DNA of 34,528 nucleotides, taken from the NCBI GenBank assembly GCA_035698885.1, contig DASSBJ010000039.1, positions 1 to 34,528 on the forward strand, given 5' to 3'. Source of the stretch: VRUE01 sp035698885 (GTDB lineage: Bacteria > Actinomycetota > Thermoleophilia > Solirubrobacterales > 70-9). The notes beneath the pieces are model-generated. The model worked only from the letters and a program-made list of their open reading frames with translations. It did no database searches and was not told the origin of the DNA. The translations under genes and the position numbers were made by a program. This document shows, piece after piece, positions 9,969 through 18,402 of this stretch. The stretch's first letter is position 1; each line of letters opens with the position of its first letter.

Positions 9969-10844
9969 ATGAGCGAGATCCGCGGCGTGATAACGGCGAT
10001 GGCGACTCCCTTCGGGCAAGGGGGCGCGGTAGACGAGGGCGCGGCCCGCGGGCTCGCCGCGCACCTGGTCGAGCACGGCTCGCACGGGATCGTGGTCGCC
10101 GGCTCGACCGGCGAGGCGGCGACGCTCGACGACGCCGAGCACATCGGCCTGCTGCGGGCGGTCGTCGAGGAGGTCGGCGACAGCGGCCACGTCTACTGCG
10201 GCACCGGCACCAACGACACCCGCCACTCGATCGAGCTGACCAGGGCCGCTGCCGAGGCCGGGGCGGAGGCGGCGCTGATCGTCACGCCCTACTACAACAA
10301 GCCGAACAAGGCCGGCATCCGGGCCCACTTCGAGGCGATCGCCGCCGCCGTTCCCGAGCTGCCCCTGATCGCCTACAACATCCCCTCGCGGGTGGTCGTC
10401 GACGTGCCGCCCGCCGACCTGGTCGAGCTGGCCGAGATCGACAGCGTGGTCGCGGTCAAGCAGGCGAACAACGAGGAGATCGGCCCGATAGACGGCCTCG
10501 ACGTGCTGGCCGGCAACGACGACATCTTCCTCAGGACGCTGGAGCTCGGCCTTGCCGGCGGGATCCTCGTCGCCTCTCACCTGGTCGGCGATCGGATGCG
10601 GGAGATGTGGGACGCGGCCCAGGCTGGGGAGCTGGAGCGGGCGCGGAGGATCGACACCGGCCTGCGACCGCTCTACGACGCGCTCGCAGTCACCACCAAC
10701 CCGATGCCGGTCAAGGCGGCACTTGAGATCGCCGGCCTGATCCCGTCCGCGGCCATGCGCCTGCCGATGGTTCCCGTCGACGCCGAGCAGCGCTCCGTGA
10801 TCCGCGAGGCGCTGGACGCCGTCGGCGTCCGGGTGGCCTCCTAG
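9969..10844 (+). CDS. dapA: 4-hydroxy-tetrahydrodipicolinate synthase DapA
   Basis: DapA condenses pyruvate with aspartate semialdehyde, the first committed step to diaminopimelate and lysine. Active-site residues are in place: Thr47 in GSTGE, Tyr109 in TPYYNKP, Tyr136 and Arg141 in YNIPSR, and the Schiff-base lysine Lys164 in VAVKQ. Length (291) is standard. It lies 12 bases after dapB, completing a dapB–dapA pair, and is followed three bases later by rnj. The dapBA genes supply lysine and peptidoglycan diaminopimelate. Confidence 0.97.
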   Translation: MSEIRGVITAMATPFGQGGAVDEGAARGLAAHLVEHGSHGIVVAGSTGEAATLDDAEHIGLLRAVVEEVGDSGHVYCGTGTNDTRHSIELTRAAAEAGAEAALIVTPYYNKPNKAGIRAHFEAIAAAVPELPLIAYNIPSRVVVDVPPADLVELAEIDSVVAVKQANNEEIGPIDGLDVLAGNDDIFLRTLELGLAGGILVASHLVGDRMREMWDAAQAGELERARRIDTGLRPLYDALAVTTNPMPVKAALEIAGLIPSAAMRLPMVPVDAEQRSVIREALDAVGVRVAS

Positions 10845-10847
10845 CCG

Positions 10848-12509
10848 ATGGCGGCGAAGCTGAAAGTCCTGCCGCTCGGCGGCCTCGGCGAGATCGGCAA
10901 GAACATGACCGTGGTCGAGTACGACGGGCGGATCGTCGTCGTCGACACCGGGCTGATGTTCCCGACCCCGGAGATGCTCGGGATCGACCTCGTGCTGCCC
11001 GACTTCGCCTACCTCCGCGACCGAGCCGAGGACATCGAGGCGATCGTGCTCACCCACGGGCACGAGGACCACGTCGGCGCGCTGCCCTACGTGCTGCGCG
11101 AGATCGGCATGCCGCCGGTGATCTACGGCGGCCTGCTGACCGTCGGCATGGTCCGATCGAAGCTCGACGAGCACAAGCTGAAGGACGCGCCCCTGGAGGA
11201 GCTGCCGCCCGGCGAAAAGGTGAAGCTCGGCCCGTTCGAGCTCGAGCTGGTCCACCTCTCGCACTCGATCCCCGACATGCGCGGGGTGATCCTCGGCACC
11301 GAGCTGGGCAAGATGCTGATGACCGGCGACTACAAGTTCGATCAGACGCCGGTCGACGGACGCCCGGCCGACATCTCGCGCCTCGCCGAGCTCGGCCGCG
11401 AGGGCCTGCTGCTGCTCTGCGGCGACTCGACCAACGCCGACCGCCCGGGGATCGCCCCGTCGGAGTCCAGTGTCGGCCCGGCGCTGCTGGAGACGTTCGA
11501 AGGCTGCCGCGGACGCATCATCGTCACCTCGTTCGCTTCCAACATCCACCGTGTGCAGCAGGTGATCGACGCCGCGGTGGCGCTGGACCGCCGGGTCGCC
11601 CTGGTCGGGCGCTCGATGCGCAAGAACTTCAACATCGCCTCCAACCTGGGGATCGCCAACGCGCCCTCCGGGCTCTTCATCCAGCCGCGCGAGATCGAGA
11701 ACTTCCCCGACGAGAAGGTGGTCGTGATCTCGACCGGCAGCCAGGGCGAGCCGCTCTCGGCGTTGCGACGGATGGCGAACAACGATCACCGCGACGTCGA
11801 GCTGCACTCCGGCGACACGGTCGTCTTCTCGGCGACGCCGGTGCCGGGCAACGAGCGGGCGGTCAACGAAACGATCGACCGCATCTACGAGATCGGCGCC
11901 TCGGTCGTCACCGCGAAGGACGCGCCGATCCATGCCTCCGGCCACGGCTGGCAGGAGGAGTTGAAGCTGATGCTCAACCTGACCAAGCCGCGCTACGTGA
12001 TGCCGGTCCACGGCGACTTCCAGCGCCTGCGCCTGCATGCCGGCCTCGCCGAGGCGGTCGGGATCGCGCCCGAGAACGTCTTCCAGGGCCGCAACGGCCT
12101 GCCGCTGGAGGTCGACGCCGACGGAGCGCGCTTCGGCAAGGAGGTGCACGCCGGGGTCGTCTACGTCGACGGGCTGAACGTCGGCGAGCCCGACGACGTC
12201 GCGCTGCGCGACCGGCGCGAGATCTCCGCCGACGGGATCTTCATCGTCGTCGCGACGATCTCGGCCGAGGACGGCAGCGTCGTCGCCGATCCGGAGGCGA
12301 TCGTGCGCGGCGTCGCCCTGCCCGAGGGCGAGGAGGAGCTGGTCGATGAGTTGAAGGACGTCGCCGAGGACTCGCTCGAGGACGCGGCGGAGGCGGGAAC
12401 GCGCGAGCTGCACCTGATCCAGGAAGACCTGCACGACGCGATCGCCAAGCTGGTCTACGACCGCCTGCGCAGCCGGCCGATGATCCTGCCGGTCGTCGTC
12501 GAGGTATGA
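10848..12509 (+). CDS. rnj: Ribonuclease J
   Basis: RNase J is a metallo-beta-lactamase/beta-CASP nuclease with endo- and 5'-to-3' exonuclease activity on RNA. The metal motif LTHGHEDHVG (His70, His72, Asp74, His75) is intact, followed by HLSHSIPDMRG and MTGDYKFD. The beta-CASP part contains the HASGHG and PVHGDFQRL blocks, then the C-terminal domain. Length (553) is typical. The dapA–rnj link is common in actinobacteria. A strong hairpin follows the stop, so this is the last gene of the long operon. Confidence 0.96.
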   Translation: MAAKLKVLPLGGLGEIGKNMTVVEYDGRIVVVDTGLMFPTPEMLGIDLVLPDFAYLRDRAEDIEAIVLTHGHEDHVGALPYVLREIGMPPVIYGGLLTVGMVRSKLDEHKLKDAPLEELPPGEKVKLGPFELELVHLSHSIPDMRGVILGTELGKMLMTGDYKFDQTPVDGRPADISRLAELGREGLLLLCGDSTNADRPGIAPSESSVGPALLETFEGCRGRIIVTSFASNIHRVQQVIDAAVALDRRVALVGRSMRKNFNIASNLGIANAPSGLFIQPREIENFPDEKVVVISTGSQGEPLSALRRMANNDHRDVELHSGDTVVFSATPVPGNERAVNETIDRIYEIGASVVTAKDAPIHASGHGWQEELKLMLNLTKPRYVMPVHGDFQRLRLHAGLAEAVGIAPENVFQGRNGLPLEVDADGARFGKEVHAGVVYVDGLNVGEPDDVALRDRREISADGIFIVVATISAEDGSVVADPEAIVRGVALPEGEEELVDELKDVAEDSLEDAAEAGTRELHLIQEDLHDAIAKLVYDRLRSRPMILPVVVEV

Positions 12510-12550
12510 AAAAGGCCCGCCGGTCGCGTTGGGGAGAACCGGCGGGCCCT
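12509..12550. terminator. Bidirectional intrinsic terminator between convergent genes
   Basis: A perfect 11-bp GC-rich stem, GGCCCGCCGGT (12514–12524) and ACCGGCGGGCC (12538–12548), has a 13-base loop. On the - strand it is followed by five U residues (A-run 12509–12513), a textbook terminator for the histidine kinase operon. On the + strand the tail is only CTTGTGT, so termination of rnj is likely weaker. It lies in the gap between the rnj stop and the kinase stop. Confidence 0.85.
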
Positions 12551-12585
12551 TGTGTCTCGTCCAGAGCGAAACCTAGGCCGCGGCG

Positions 12586-14034
12586 CTAAAGCCGGTCTAA
12601 AGCCGGTCTGATTTCTTTCTCAGAGTCGCTCCTGCGCAGCGGCAGGCGGACGCGGAAGAGGGCGCCGCCGAGGTCCGATTCGCCGACCTCGGCGCTGCCG
12701 CCGTGCGACACGGCAACCGCCCGGACGATCGCCAGGCCGAGCCCGCTGCCGCCCGCAACCGCAGTGTCGGCCGGGCCGGCGCCGCGCACGAAGCGCTCGA
12801 AGACCTGCCCGCGCAGCTCCTCCTGCACCCCCGGTCCGTCGTCGGCTACCTCGACCACGGCGTCGCGGCCTTCGGAGCGCAGGCGCAGCTCGATCGTCGA
12901 GCCCGGCGGCGTATGACGGGCCGCGTTGTCGAGCAGGTTGAGCGTCATCCGGTGCAGCTCGTCGGGATTTCCGTCGACCGGCAGCGGGCGGTCCCCCTGG
13001 ACCCGCAGCTCGCGTTCGCCGACAGTCGGCGCGAGCTCGGCGGCGGCCTGGCGGGCCGCCTCGGCGAGGTCGCAGCGGGTGCGGGCGCCGACCCGACCGG
13101 CATCCGCACGGGCGAGCAGCAGCAGGTCGCCTACCAGGCGGCTCATCCGGCCCGAGGAGCGCAGCGCCGAGTCGACCATCGCCCGCTCGTCCTCCTGCGC
13201 GGGGGAGTCAAGCGCGTCCTGCAGCAGTTCGAGGTTGGCGAGGATGCTGGTCAGCGGCGTGCGCAGCTCGTGCGACGCGTCGGCGACGAACTCACGCTGC
13301 CGGCGCAGGACGGATTCGCGCTCCGAGCGGGCGGCGTCGAGCGAGCGCAGCATCTGCTCCAGCGTCCGTGCCAGCTCGCCGACCTCGTCGTCGGCGGGCG
13401 GCTGGGGCATGTGGCTGGAGGGGTCCCCGGTGTCGGCGATCTGGCGCGCGGTCGCGGTGAGCGAGGAGATCGGGCGCATCGCGCGGCGGGCGATCGCCAC
13501 GCCGCCGAGGCTGGCGAGCAGGGTCGCGCCGATCACGCCGGCGGCGATCAGCAGCCAGAGCCGGCCGACGGTCGAGTCGACGTGCTGCTCGTCGCGGCCG
13601 TACTGCACGTAGCCGGCGATGCGACCCGTCTGACGGCTGCGCAGGGCGACAGTGACGACGCGCATCTCGCCGACGTCGTGCACGCCGGGCGCCGGGGGGC
13701 CCAGCTCGGCGGCGTTGGGGCTGGCGTCGCGCTGCTGGCCACGTGAGTCGTAGATGCGCACCGAGGCTTCGTTGGGGCTGACGAAGGAGGCGAGTTCCGG
13801 CTCGTGGACGATCAGCGTGTTGGTGATCGTGTCGACGATCTGCACCTGCGAAGCAAGGCTGGCGACCGCGCCCTTCATCTCGCGGTTGAAGTCGTCGCGC
13901 ACGCGCTGTGCGACGAGGTTGCCGACGATCACGCCGAAGAGCACCAGGATCGCCAGCGTCAGCCCCGCCGAGACGGCGGCCAGGCGCCAGCGCACCGGCC
14001 AGTCACGGGGGCGGAGCGCGATGCGGCGGCGCAT
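12586..14034 (-). CDS. Two-component sensor histidine kinase (HAMP, EnvZ/MprB-like)
   Basis: This membrane sensor kinase has a first transmembrane helix (about 18–42), a ~115-residue extracytoplasmic sensor region, and a second helix (about 160–183). A HAMP linker (about 184–236) leads to the HisKA domain with the phospho-acceptor His255 in FVADASHELRTP. The ATPase domain has an N-box with Asn370 (NLLDNAARHT), the DDGPGV box (398–403) and GGSGLGLAIV (428–437). The sensor region has no cysteines and matches no fold I recognise, so the signal is unknown. Its ATG shares one base with the stop of the response regulator gene (TGATG), so the pair is co-translated. The layout resembles MprB/TcrY-type kinases of actinobacteria. 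Confidence 0.93.
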   Translation of the reverse strand: MRRRIALRPRDWPVRWRLAAVSAGLTLAILVLFGVIVGNLVAQRVRDDFNREMKGAVASLASQVQIVDTITNTLIVHEPELASFVSPNEASVRIYDSRGQQRDASPNAAELGPPAPGVHDVGEMRVVTVALRSRQTGRIAGYVQYGRDEQHVDSTVGRLWLLIAAGVIGATLLASLGGVAIARRAMRPISSLTATARQIADTGDPSSHMPQPPADDEVGELARTLEQMLRSLDAARSERESVLRRQREFVADASHELRTPLTSILANLELLQDALDSPAQEDERAMVDSALRSSGRMSRLVGDLLLLARADAGRVGARTRCDLAEAARQAAAELAPTVGERELRVQGDRPLPVDGNPDELHRMTLNLLDNAARHTPPGSTIELRLRSEGRDAVVEVADDGPGVQEELRGQVFERFVRGAGPADTAVAGGSGLGLAIVRAVAVSHGGSAEVGESDLGGALFRVRLPLRRSDSEKEIRPALDRL

Positions 14035-14735
14035 CAGGCCTTCAGCACGTAACCCGCGCCGCGTTTCGTGTGCAGCAGGCGCGACTCCTCGCCATCCTCG
14101 AGCTTGCGGCGCAGGTTGGAGATGAAGACGTCGATCGTGTTGGTCGCCGCCATCGGGTCATAGCCCCAGACCTCGTCGAGCAGCCGCTCGCGCGAGACCA
14201 CGAGGCGCTCGTTGTGCATCAGGTACTCGAGCAGCTCGAACTCGCGGTTGGTCAGCTCGATCTCGCGCGCGCCGCGCTTCACCTCGCGGGTGTCGGGATT
14301 GAGCGTCAGGTCGCCGACCTGCAGCGAGGCCGAGCCGCGCGGCGGCCGCCGCCGCAGCAGCGCCCGGATCCGGGCCAGCAGCTCCTTGCGCTCGAACGGC
14401 TTGACCAGGTAGTCGTCGGCGCCGCTGTCGAGGCCGCCGACCCGGTCCTCGGTCTCGGCCCGCGCGGTCAGCATCAGGATCGGCACGTCGCTGTCGGCAC
14501 GCAGGCGCCGGCATACCTCGACCCCGTCCATGCGCGGCAGCCCGAGGTCGAGCACGACGACGTCGGGGACGAAGCCGGCGGCCAGATCGAGCGCCTCGAC
14601 CCCGTCGCCGGACGTCCGCACCTCATACCCCTCGTTGCGCAGCGAGCGTCGCAGCACGTCGGCGATCTCCTCGTCGTCCTCGACCACGAGCACCCGCCCG
14701 CCGACCGAGTCGCCCCCGTTCGAATTCGCAAGCAT
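14034..14735 (-). CDS. OmpR/PhoB-family response regulator
   Basis: The protein is a 233-residue DNA-binding response regulator and partner of the kinase encoded directly downstream. The receiver domain is complete: acidic pocket Glu19-Asp20-Asp21, phospho-acceptor Asp63 (VLDLGLPRMDG), Thr90 and Lys112 (VKPF). The C-terminal winged helix shows ELTNREFELLEYL, the recognition helix region DVFISNLRRKL, and a final GAGYVL hairpin. The ATG at 14735 is preceded by a TANNNT box seven bases upstream rather than a Shine-Dalgarno site. The target genes are unknown; autoregulation is suggested by a direct repeat upstream. Confidence 0.95.
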   Translation of the reverse strand: MLANSNGGDSVGGRVLVVEDDEEIADVLRRSLRNEGYEVRTSGDGVEALDLAAGFVPDVVVLDLGLPRMDGVEVCRRLRADSDVPILMLTARAETEDRVGGLDSGADDYLVKPFERKELLARIRALLRRRPPRGSASLQVGDLTLNPDTREVKRGAREIELTNREFELLEYLMHNERLVVSRERLLDEVWGYDPMAATNTIDVFISNLRRKLEDGEESRLLHTKRGAGYVLKA

Positions 14736-14742
14736 CGCAACG

Positions 14743-14748
14743 ATGTTA
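14743..14748 (-). promoter_or_regulatory. Likely -10 box (TAACAT) of the two-component operon
   Basis: Read on the - strand, TAACAT ends seven bases before the ATG of the response regulator, which places the transcription start at or within a base or two of the start codon. That is the geometry of leaderless promoters. No Shine-Dalgarno site is present. Confidence 0.45.
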
Positions 14749-14776
14749 GCCCGGCCGCGGCTTCGCTTCGCAGGCT

Positions 14777-14792
14777 TTTAGCGCGAATTTAG
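14777..14792. promoter_or_regulatory. Direct repeat TTTAG-N6-TTTAG, candidate response-regulator operator
   Basis: Two TTTAG copies start 11 bases apart (14777 and 14788) in an AT-richer patch of a very GC-rich intergenic region. One helical turn of spacing is what OmpR/PhoB dimers bind. The repeat lies about 42–57 bases upstream of the response regulator start, and about 80 bases before dnaE on the other side. Assignment is by spacing and location only. Confidence 0.4.
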
Positions 14793-14868
14793 GCACGGAG
14801 ATTGCGGCAATGGCGCGCCTTCGGCGAGAGTTGGCATCTGCTCCGCTTGCGATGATCGACCGCACCTC

Positions 14869-16083
14869 GTGAGCGCACCAGCGGCAGTCCACCTCCACGC
14901 CCACAGCGAGTACTCGCTGCTCGACGGCGCCTGCAAGATCGACGCCATGGCGGCGCGGGCGGCTGAGCTCGGACAGCCGGCGCTGGGGCTGACCGACCAC
15001 GGCGTGATGAACGGCGCCGTCGACCTCTACAAGGCCTGCAGGAAGCAGGGGATCAAGCCGATCGCCGGGCTCGAGGCCTACCTGGTCGACGACGTCGCGG
15101 CGATCAAGGAGAAGCCGAAGTACGAGCGCAACCACATCACCCTGCTGGCCGAGAGCGACGCCGGTTTCGCCAACCTGGTCAAGCTCACCTCGGCCGGCTT
15201 CCTGCAGGGCTTCTCGCGCGGCAAGGCGAACGTCGACATGGATCTGCTCGCCGCCCACGCCGAGGGCGTGATCGTGCTCACGGGCTGCCTGCAGTCGCGC
15301 TTCTGCCGCCGCCTGGTCGAAGAGCGCGAGGACGACGCGCGCGCCCACCTCGACGACCTGATCCAGGCCTTCGGCCCCGAGCAGGTGTACTTCGAGCTGC
15401 AGAAGAACGGCATCGAGGAGCAGGAGAAGGCCAACCGGGGGATCGTCCGCTTCGCCCGCGAGCTGAACCGGCCGCTGGTCGGCACCGCCGACGTCCACTA
15501 CCTGCGGCGCGAGGACTTCGACAACCACGCGGCGCTGCTCTGCGTGCAGACCAAGTCGACCCTCGAGGCGCCGAAGATGAGCTTCGACACCAACGAGTTC
15601 TACCTCAAGAGCAACGACGAGATGAGCTCCTCCTTCGCCGAGTGGCCGGAGGCGATCCCGACCACGCTGGAGATCGCCGAGCGCTGCGAGCTCGACATCG
15701 AGCTGGGCAAGCTGCTGCTGCCCCGCTACCCGACCGAGGACGGCTCCGAGCCGGAGGAGATGCTGCGGCGGCTCGCGGCCGAGGGGCTGCGGGCGCGCTA
15801 CGGCGAGCCGCCGCCGGCCGAGGCGGTCGAGCGGATGGAGTTCGAGCTCGGGGTGATCGAGGAGATGGGCTTCTCCTCCTACTTCCTGATCGTCTGGGAC
15901 TTCGTCCGCTACGCGAAGGAGAACGGCGTCGCCGTCGGGCCCGGGCGCGGCTCGGCGGCCGGCTCGATCGTCTCCTACGTTCTGCGGATCACCGACCTCG
16001 ACCCGCTGGCCGAGGGCCTGATCTTCGAGCGCTTCCTCAACCCGGGGCGCAAGTCGATGCCGGACATCGACATCGACTTCTAG
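14869..16083 (+). CDS. dnaE: DNA polymerase III alpha subunit DnaE, N-terminal part (ends at in-frame TAG)
   Basis: This is the first 404 residues of the replicative polymerase. The PHP domain comes first with its metal ligands apparently complete (HLHAHSEYSLLDG with His10, His12, Asp19; LTDHG; GLEAY; NHITLL; TADVHYL), so it may have the Mn-dependent proofreading activity known for mycobacterial DnaE1. The palm domain follows with GPGRGSAAGS and ends at the catalytic MPDIDIDF block, where a TAG replaces the next codon. Translation past the TAG in the same frame gives a perfect continuation of DnaE. The GTG start at 14869 gives a family-like N-terminus; no Shine-Dalgarno site is seen. Whether the protein is really cut here is unresolved. 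Confidence 0.9.
   Translation: MSAPAAVHLHAHSEYSLLDGACKIDAMAARAAELGQPALGLTDHGVMNGAVDLYKACRKQGIKPIAGLEAYLVDDVAAIKEKPKYERNHITLLAESDAGFANLVKLTSAGFLQGFSRGKANVDMDLLAAHAEGVIVLTGCLQSRFCRRLVEEREDDARAHLDDLIQAFGPEQVYFELQKNGIEEQEKANRGIVRFARELNRPLVGTADVHYLRREDFDNHAALLCVQTKSTLEAPKMSFDTNEFYLKSNDEMSSSFAEWPEAIPTTLEIAERCELDIELGKLLLPRYPTEDGSEPEEMLRRLAAEGLRARYGEPPPAEAVERMEFELGVIEEMGFSSYFLIVWDFVRYAKENGVAVGPGRGSAAGSIVSYVLRITDLDPLAEGLIFERFLNPGRKSMPDIDIDF
16081..16083 (+). other. In-frame amber codon inside dnaE
   Basis: The codon after the catalytic PDIDIDF is TAG, where homologues have a small residue (Cys in E. coli; Ser in others, as I recall). A TCG serine codon would differ by one base. Frame and homology are otherwise continuous on both sides. 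At least twelve neighbouring genes use TAG as their real stop, so a general recoding of TAG is unlikely. Confidence 0.9.
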
Positions 16084-18393
16084 GTGCGCGGCCGCGAGCG
16101 GATGATCCGCTACGTCGGCGACAAGTACGGTCGCGAGTCGGTCGCCCAGATCATCACCTTCGGCAAGATGGCGCCGCGCGCGGCTACTCGCGACGCGGCC
16201 CGCGTGCTCGGCTTCGACTACGGCAGCGGCGACCGGCTCGCCAAGCAGATCCCGGAGCCGATCATGGGCCGCAGTCCGTCCTTCGAGGAATGCCTGCAGC
16301 CGGGGCAGGAGCTGAAGAAGACCTATGACGCCGAGCCCGACGCCAGGCGGATCGTCGACGTCGCGATGGGCCTCGAGGGGATCATCCGCAACAACTCGAT
16401 CCACGCCGCGGCGGTGGTGATCGCCGACCGGCCGCTGCACGAGGTCGTGCCCCTGCAGCTGGCGGAGGACCGCAACACCGCCGAGAAGGGCGAGAAGCAG
16501 TACAAGATCGTCACCCAGTACTCGATGGGCCCGATCGAGGAGATCGGCCTGCTGAAGATGGACTTCCTCGGCCTGCGCAACCTCGACGTGATCGAGGACG
16601 CGATCGAGATCATCGAGCGCTCGCGCGGCGAGCGGCTCGACATGGAGCGGATCCCGCTCGACGACGCGAAGACCTACGAGATGCTCGCGCGCGGCGACTC
16701 GACCGGCGTCTTCCAGTTCGAGTCCGAGGGGATGCGCGACGCGCTGCGCAGGGTCGGGCCCACCGAGTTCGCCGACATCGTCGCCCTGGGAGCGCTCTAC
16801 CGGCCCGGCGCGATGGCCTACATCCCCGCCTACGCGAAGGGCAAGAAGGACCCCTCCAGCGTGCGCTACCCCGATCCGCGCCTGCGCGCGATCACCGAGG
16901 AGACGCATGGCTGCGTCATCTACCAAGAGCAGCTGATGGAGATCTCCCGCTCGATGGCCGGCTTCTCGGGCGCCGAGGCGGACGACCTGCGCAAGGCGAT
17001 CGGCAAGAAGAAGCGCGACCTGATGGCGACGATGAAGGACAAGTTCATGCAGGGCCTGGAGGAATCGGGCACCGCGCCGAACGTCGCCAGGGACCTCTGG
17101 AAGCTGAACGAAGCGGCCGCCGACTACTCGTTCAACAAGTCCCACGCCGCCTGCTACGGGCTGATCTCCTACCGCACCGCCTACCTCAAGGCCAACTACC
17201 CGGCCGAGTACATGGCGGCGGTGATCTCCTCGGTGATGAACACCAAAGACAAGGTGCCGTTCTTCGTCAACCGCTGCGCCGAGATGGGGATCGACGTGCT
17301 GCCCCCCGACGTCAACTCCTCCGACCACAGCTTCGTGGTCAGCGAGAAGGCGATCCGCTTCGGCCTCGACGCGGTGAAGAACGTCGGCCACAGCGCGGTC
17401 GAGGCGATCCTGCGGGCGCGCGAGGAAAAGCCGATCGCCTCGATCTGGGACTTCTGCGAGCGGGTCGACTCGCGGGCGGTCAACAAACGGGCGATCGAAT
17501 GCCTGGTCAAGTGCGGCGCGCTCGACTCGACCGGCGCGACCCGCAAGGGGATGCTCGAGGCGCTGCCGGCGGCGCAGTCGGCGGGGCAGAAAGCGCAGGA
17601 GGACGCGCAGCTCGGCCAGGGCTCGATCTTCGACTTCGGCGGCGGCGCCGGCAGCGGGGGCACGGACGGCGCGGCGAGCTCCCAGCACCGGCCGCCGATC
17701 TCGAGCGCCGAGTTCGAGCGCCGCGAGCTGCTGGCGATCGAGAAGGAGACGCTCGGCACCTACCTGTCCTCGCATCCGCTGACCGAGGTGCGCGACGCGC
17801 TGCGCGCGCGGGTCGACTGCGGCCTGGCGGAGCTGGCGAGCAAGCCCGACGGCGCCTGGGTCACGGTCGGCGGGATCGTCGCCGAGAGCAAGAAGATCCG
17901 CACCAAGAGCGGCAGCCAGATGATGTTCGCGACGCTCGACGACGTCGAGGGCCAGGTCGAGATGCTGGTCTTCAAGGCGGACGAGGCGGAGAGCGCCGCG
18001 GCGATCGAGGGCGACGCGGTGGTCGTCGTCCGGGGCCGGATCGACCACAAGGAGCGCGGCGAGACGAAGCTCGTCGTGCAGCATGCCGAGCGCTTCGAGC
18101 CCGACGGCGAGGAGATCGCCCGCGCCAGCGCCGCGGCTGCCAGGCCGGTCGAGCCGCTGCGCCTCGCCGTCGACGCGACGAAGTTCGCCGACCCGGACAA
18201 CGTGATCGACGAGCTCAGGTCGCTGTTCGACCACCACAAGGGCGACGCCGCGGTCTCGCTGGTCGTCAACGGCAGCGGGCCGCCCCGCGAGCTGCGCCCC
18301 CGGAAGATCCGGGTGCGCGCCTCCAGCCTGCGGGCCGAACTCGGGCACATCGCCGGGATCGACGCCCTGGGCGCGGACGCGCTCGCTGCCTAG
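16084..18393 (+). CDS. dnaE: DNA polymerase III alpha subunit DnaE, C-terminal part
   Basis: This holds the remaining 769 residues of DnaE, in the same frame as the N-terminal part, so the joined product would be about 1174 residues, the usual DnaE1 size. It starts with VRGRERMIRYVGDKYG, runs through the third catalytic aspartate in MDFLGLRNL, and continues with the fingers (FNKSHAACYGLISYRTAYLK), the helix-hairpin-helix and the beta-clamp-binding region. The OB fold (WVTVGGIVAESKKIRTKSG) and tau-binding-like tail close it. The first codon after the TAG is GTG, which could formally serve as a start, but there is no ribosome binding site. Neither part alone has all three catalytic aspartates. 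Confidence 0.9.
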   Translation: MRGRERMIRYVGDKYGRESVAQIITFGKMAPRAATRDAARVLGFDYGSGDRLAKQIPEPIMGRSPSFEECLQPGQELKKTYDAEPDARRIVDVAMGLEGIIRNNSIHAAAVVIADRPLHEVVPLQLAEDRNTAEKGEKQYKIVTQYSMGPIEEIGLLKMDFLGLRNLDVIEDAIEIIERSRGERLDMERIPLDDAKTYEMLARGDSTGVFQFESEGMRDALRRVGPTEFADIVALGALYRPGAMAYIPAYAKGKKDPSSVRYPDPRLRAITEETHGCVIYQEQLMEISRSMAGFSGAEADDLRKAIGKKKRDLMATMKDKFMQGLEESGTAPNVARDLWKLNEAAADYSFNKSHAACYGLISYRTAYLKANYPAEYMAAVISSVMNTKDKVPFFVNRCAEMGIDVLPPDVNSSDHSFVVSEKAIRFGLDAVKNVGHSAVEAILRAREEKPIASIWDFCERVDSRAVNKRAIECLVKCGALDSTGATRKGMLEALPAAQSAGQKAQEDAQLGQGSIFDFGGGAGSGGTDGAASSQHRPPISSAEFERRELLAIEKETLGTYLSSHPLTEVRDALRARVDCGLAELASKPDGAWVTVGGIVAESKKIRTKSGSQMMFATLDDVEGQVEMLVFKADEAESAAAIEGDAVVVVRGRIDHKERGETKLVVQHAERFEPDGEEIARASAAAARPVEPLRLAVDATKFADPDNVIDELRSLFDHHKGDAAVSLVVNGSGPPRELRPRKIRVRASSLRAELGHIAGIDALGADALAA

Positions 18394-18396
18394 ACT
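18391..18396 (+). promoter_or_regulatory. Possible leaderless -10 box (TAGACT) overlapping the dnaE stop
   Basis: TAGACT uses the dnaE TAG stop codon and ends six bases before the ATG at 18403, the spacing expected when transcription begins at the start codon. There is no Shine-Dalgarno site before this gene. The match could be fortuitous. Confidence 0.3.
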
Positions 18397-18402
18397 CTGT
18401 CC

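Noticed and set aside
9195..12434. Long - strand open frame opposite dapB, dapA and rnj
   Set aside because: Antisense shadow of three recognised genes, with low-complexity translation and no motif.
14793..14868. Promoter for dnaE
   Set aside because: No TANNNT box with suitable spacing and no -35 match were found in the 76 bases before the GTG, so none is annotated.
16060..16110. Split DnaE joined by an intein
   Set aside because: No intein sequence or splice-type Cys/Ser junction is present; only one codon separates the two halves.
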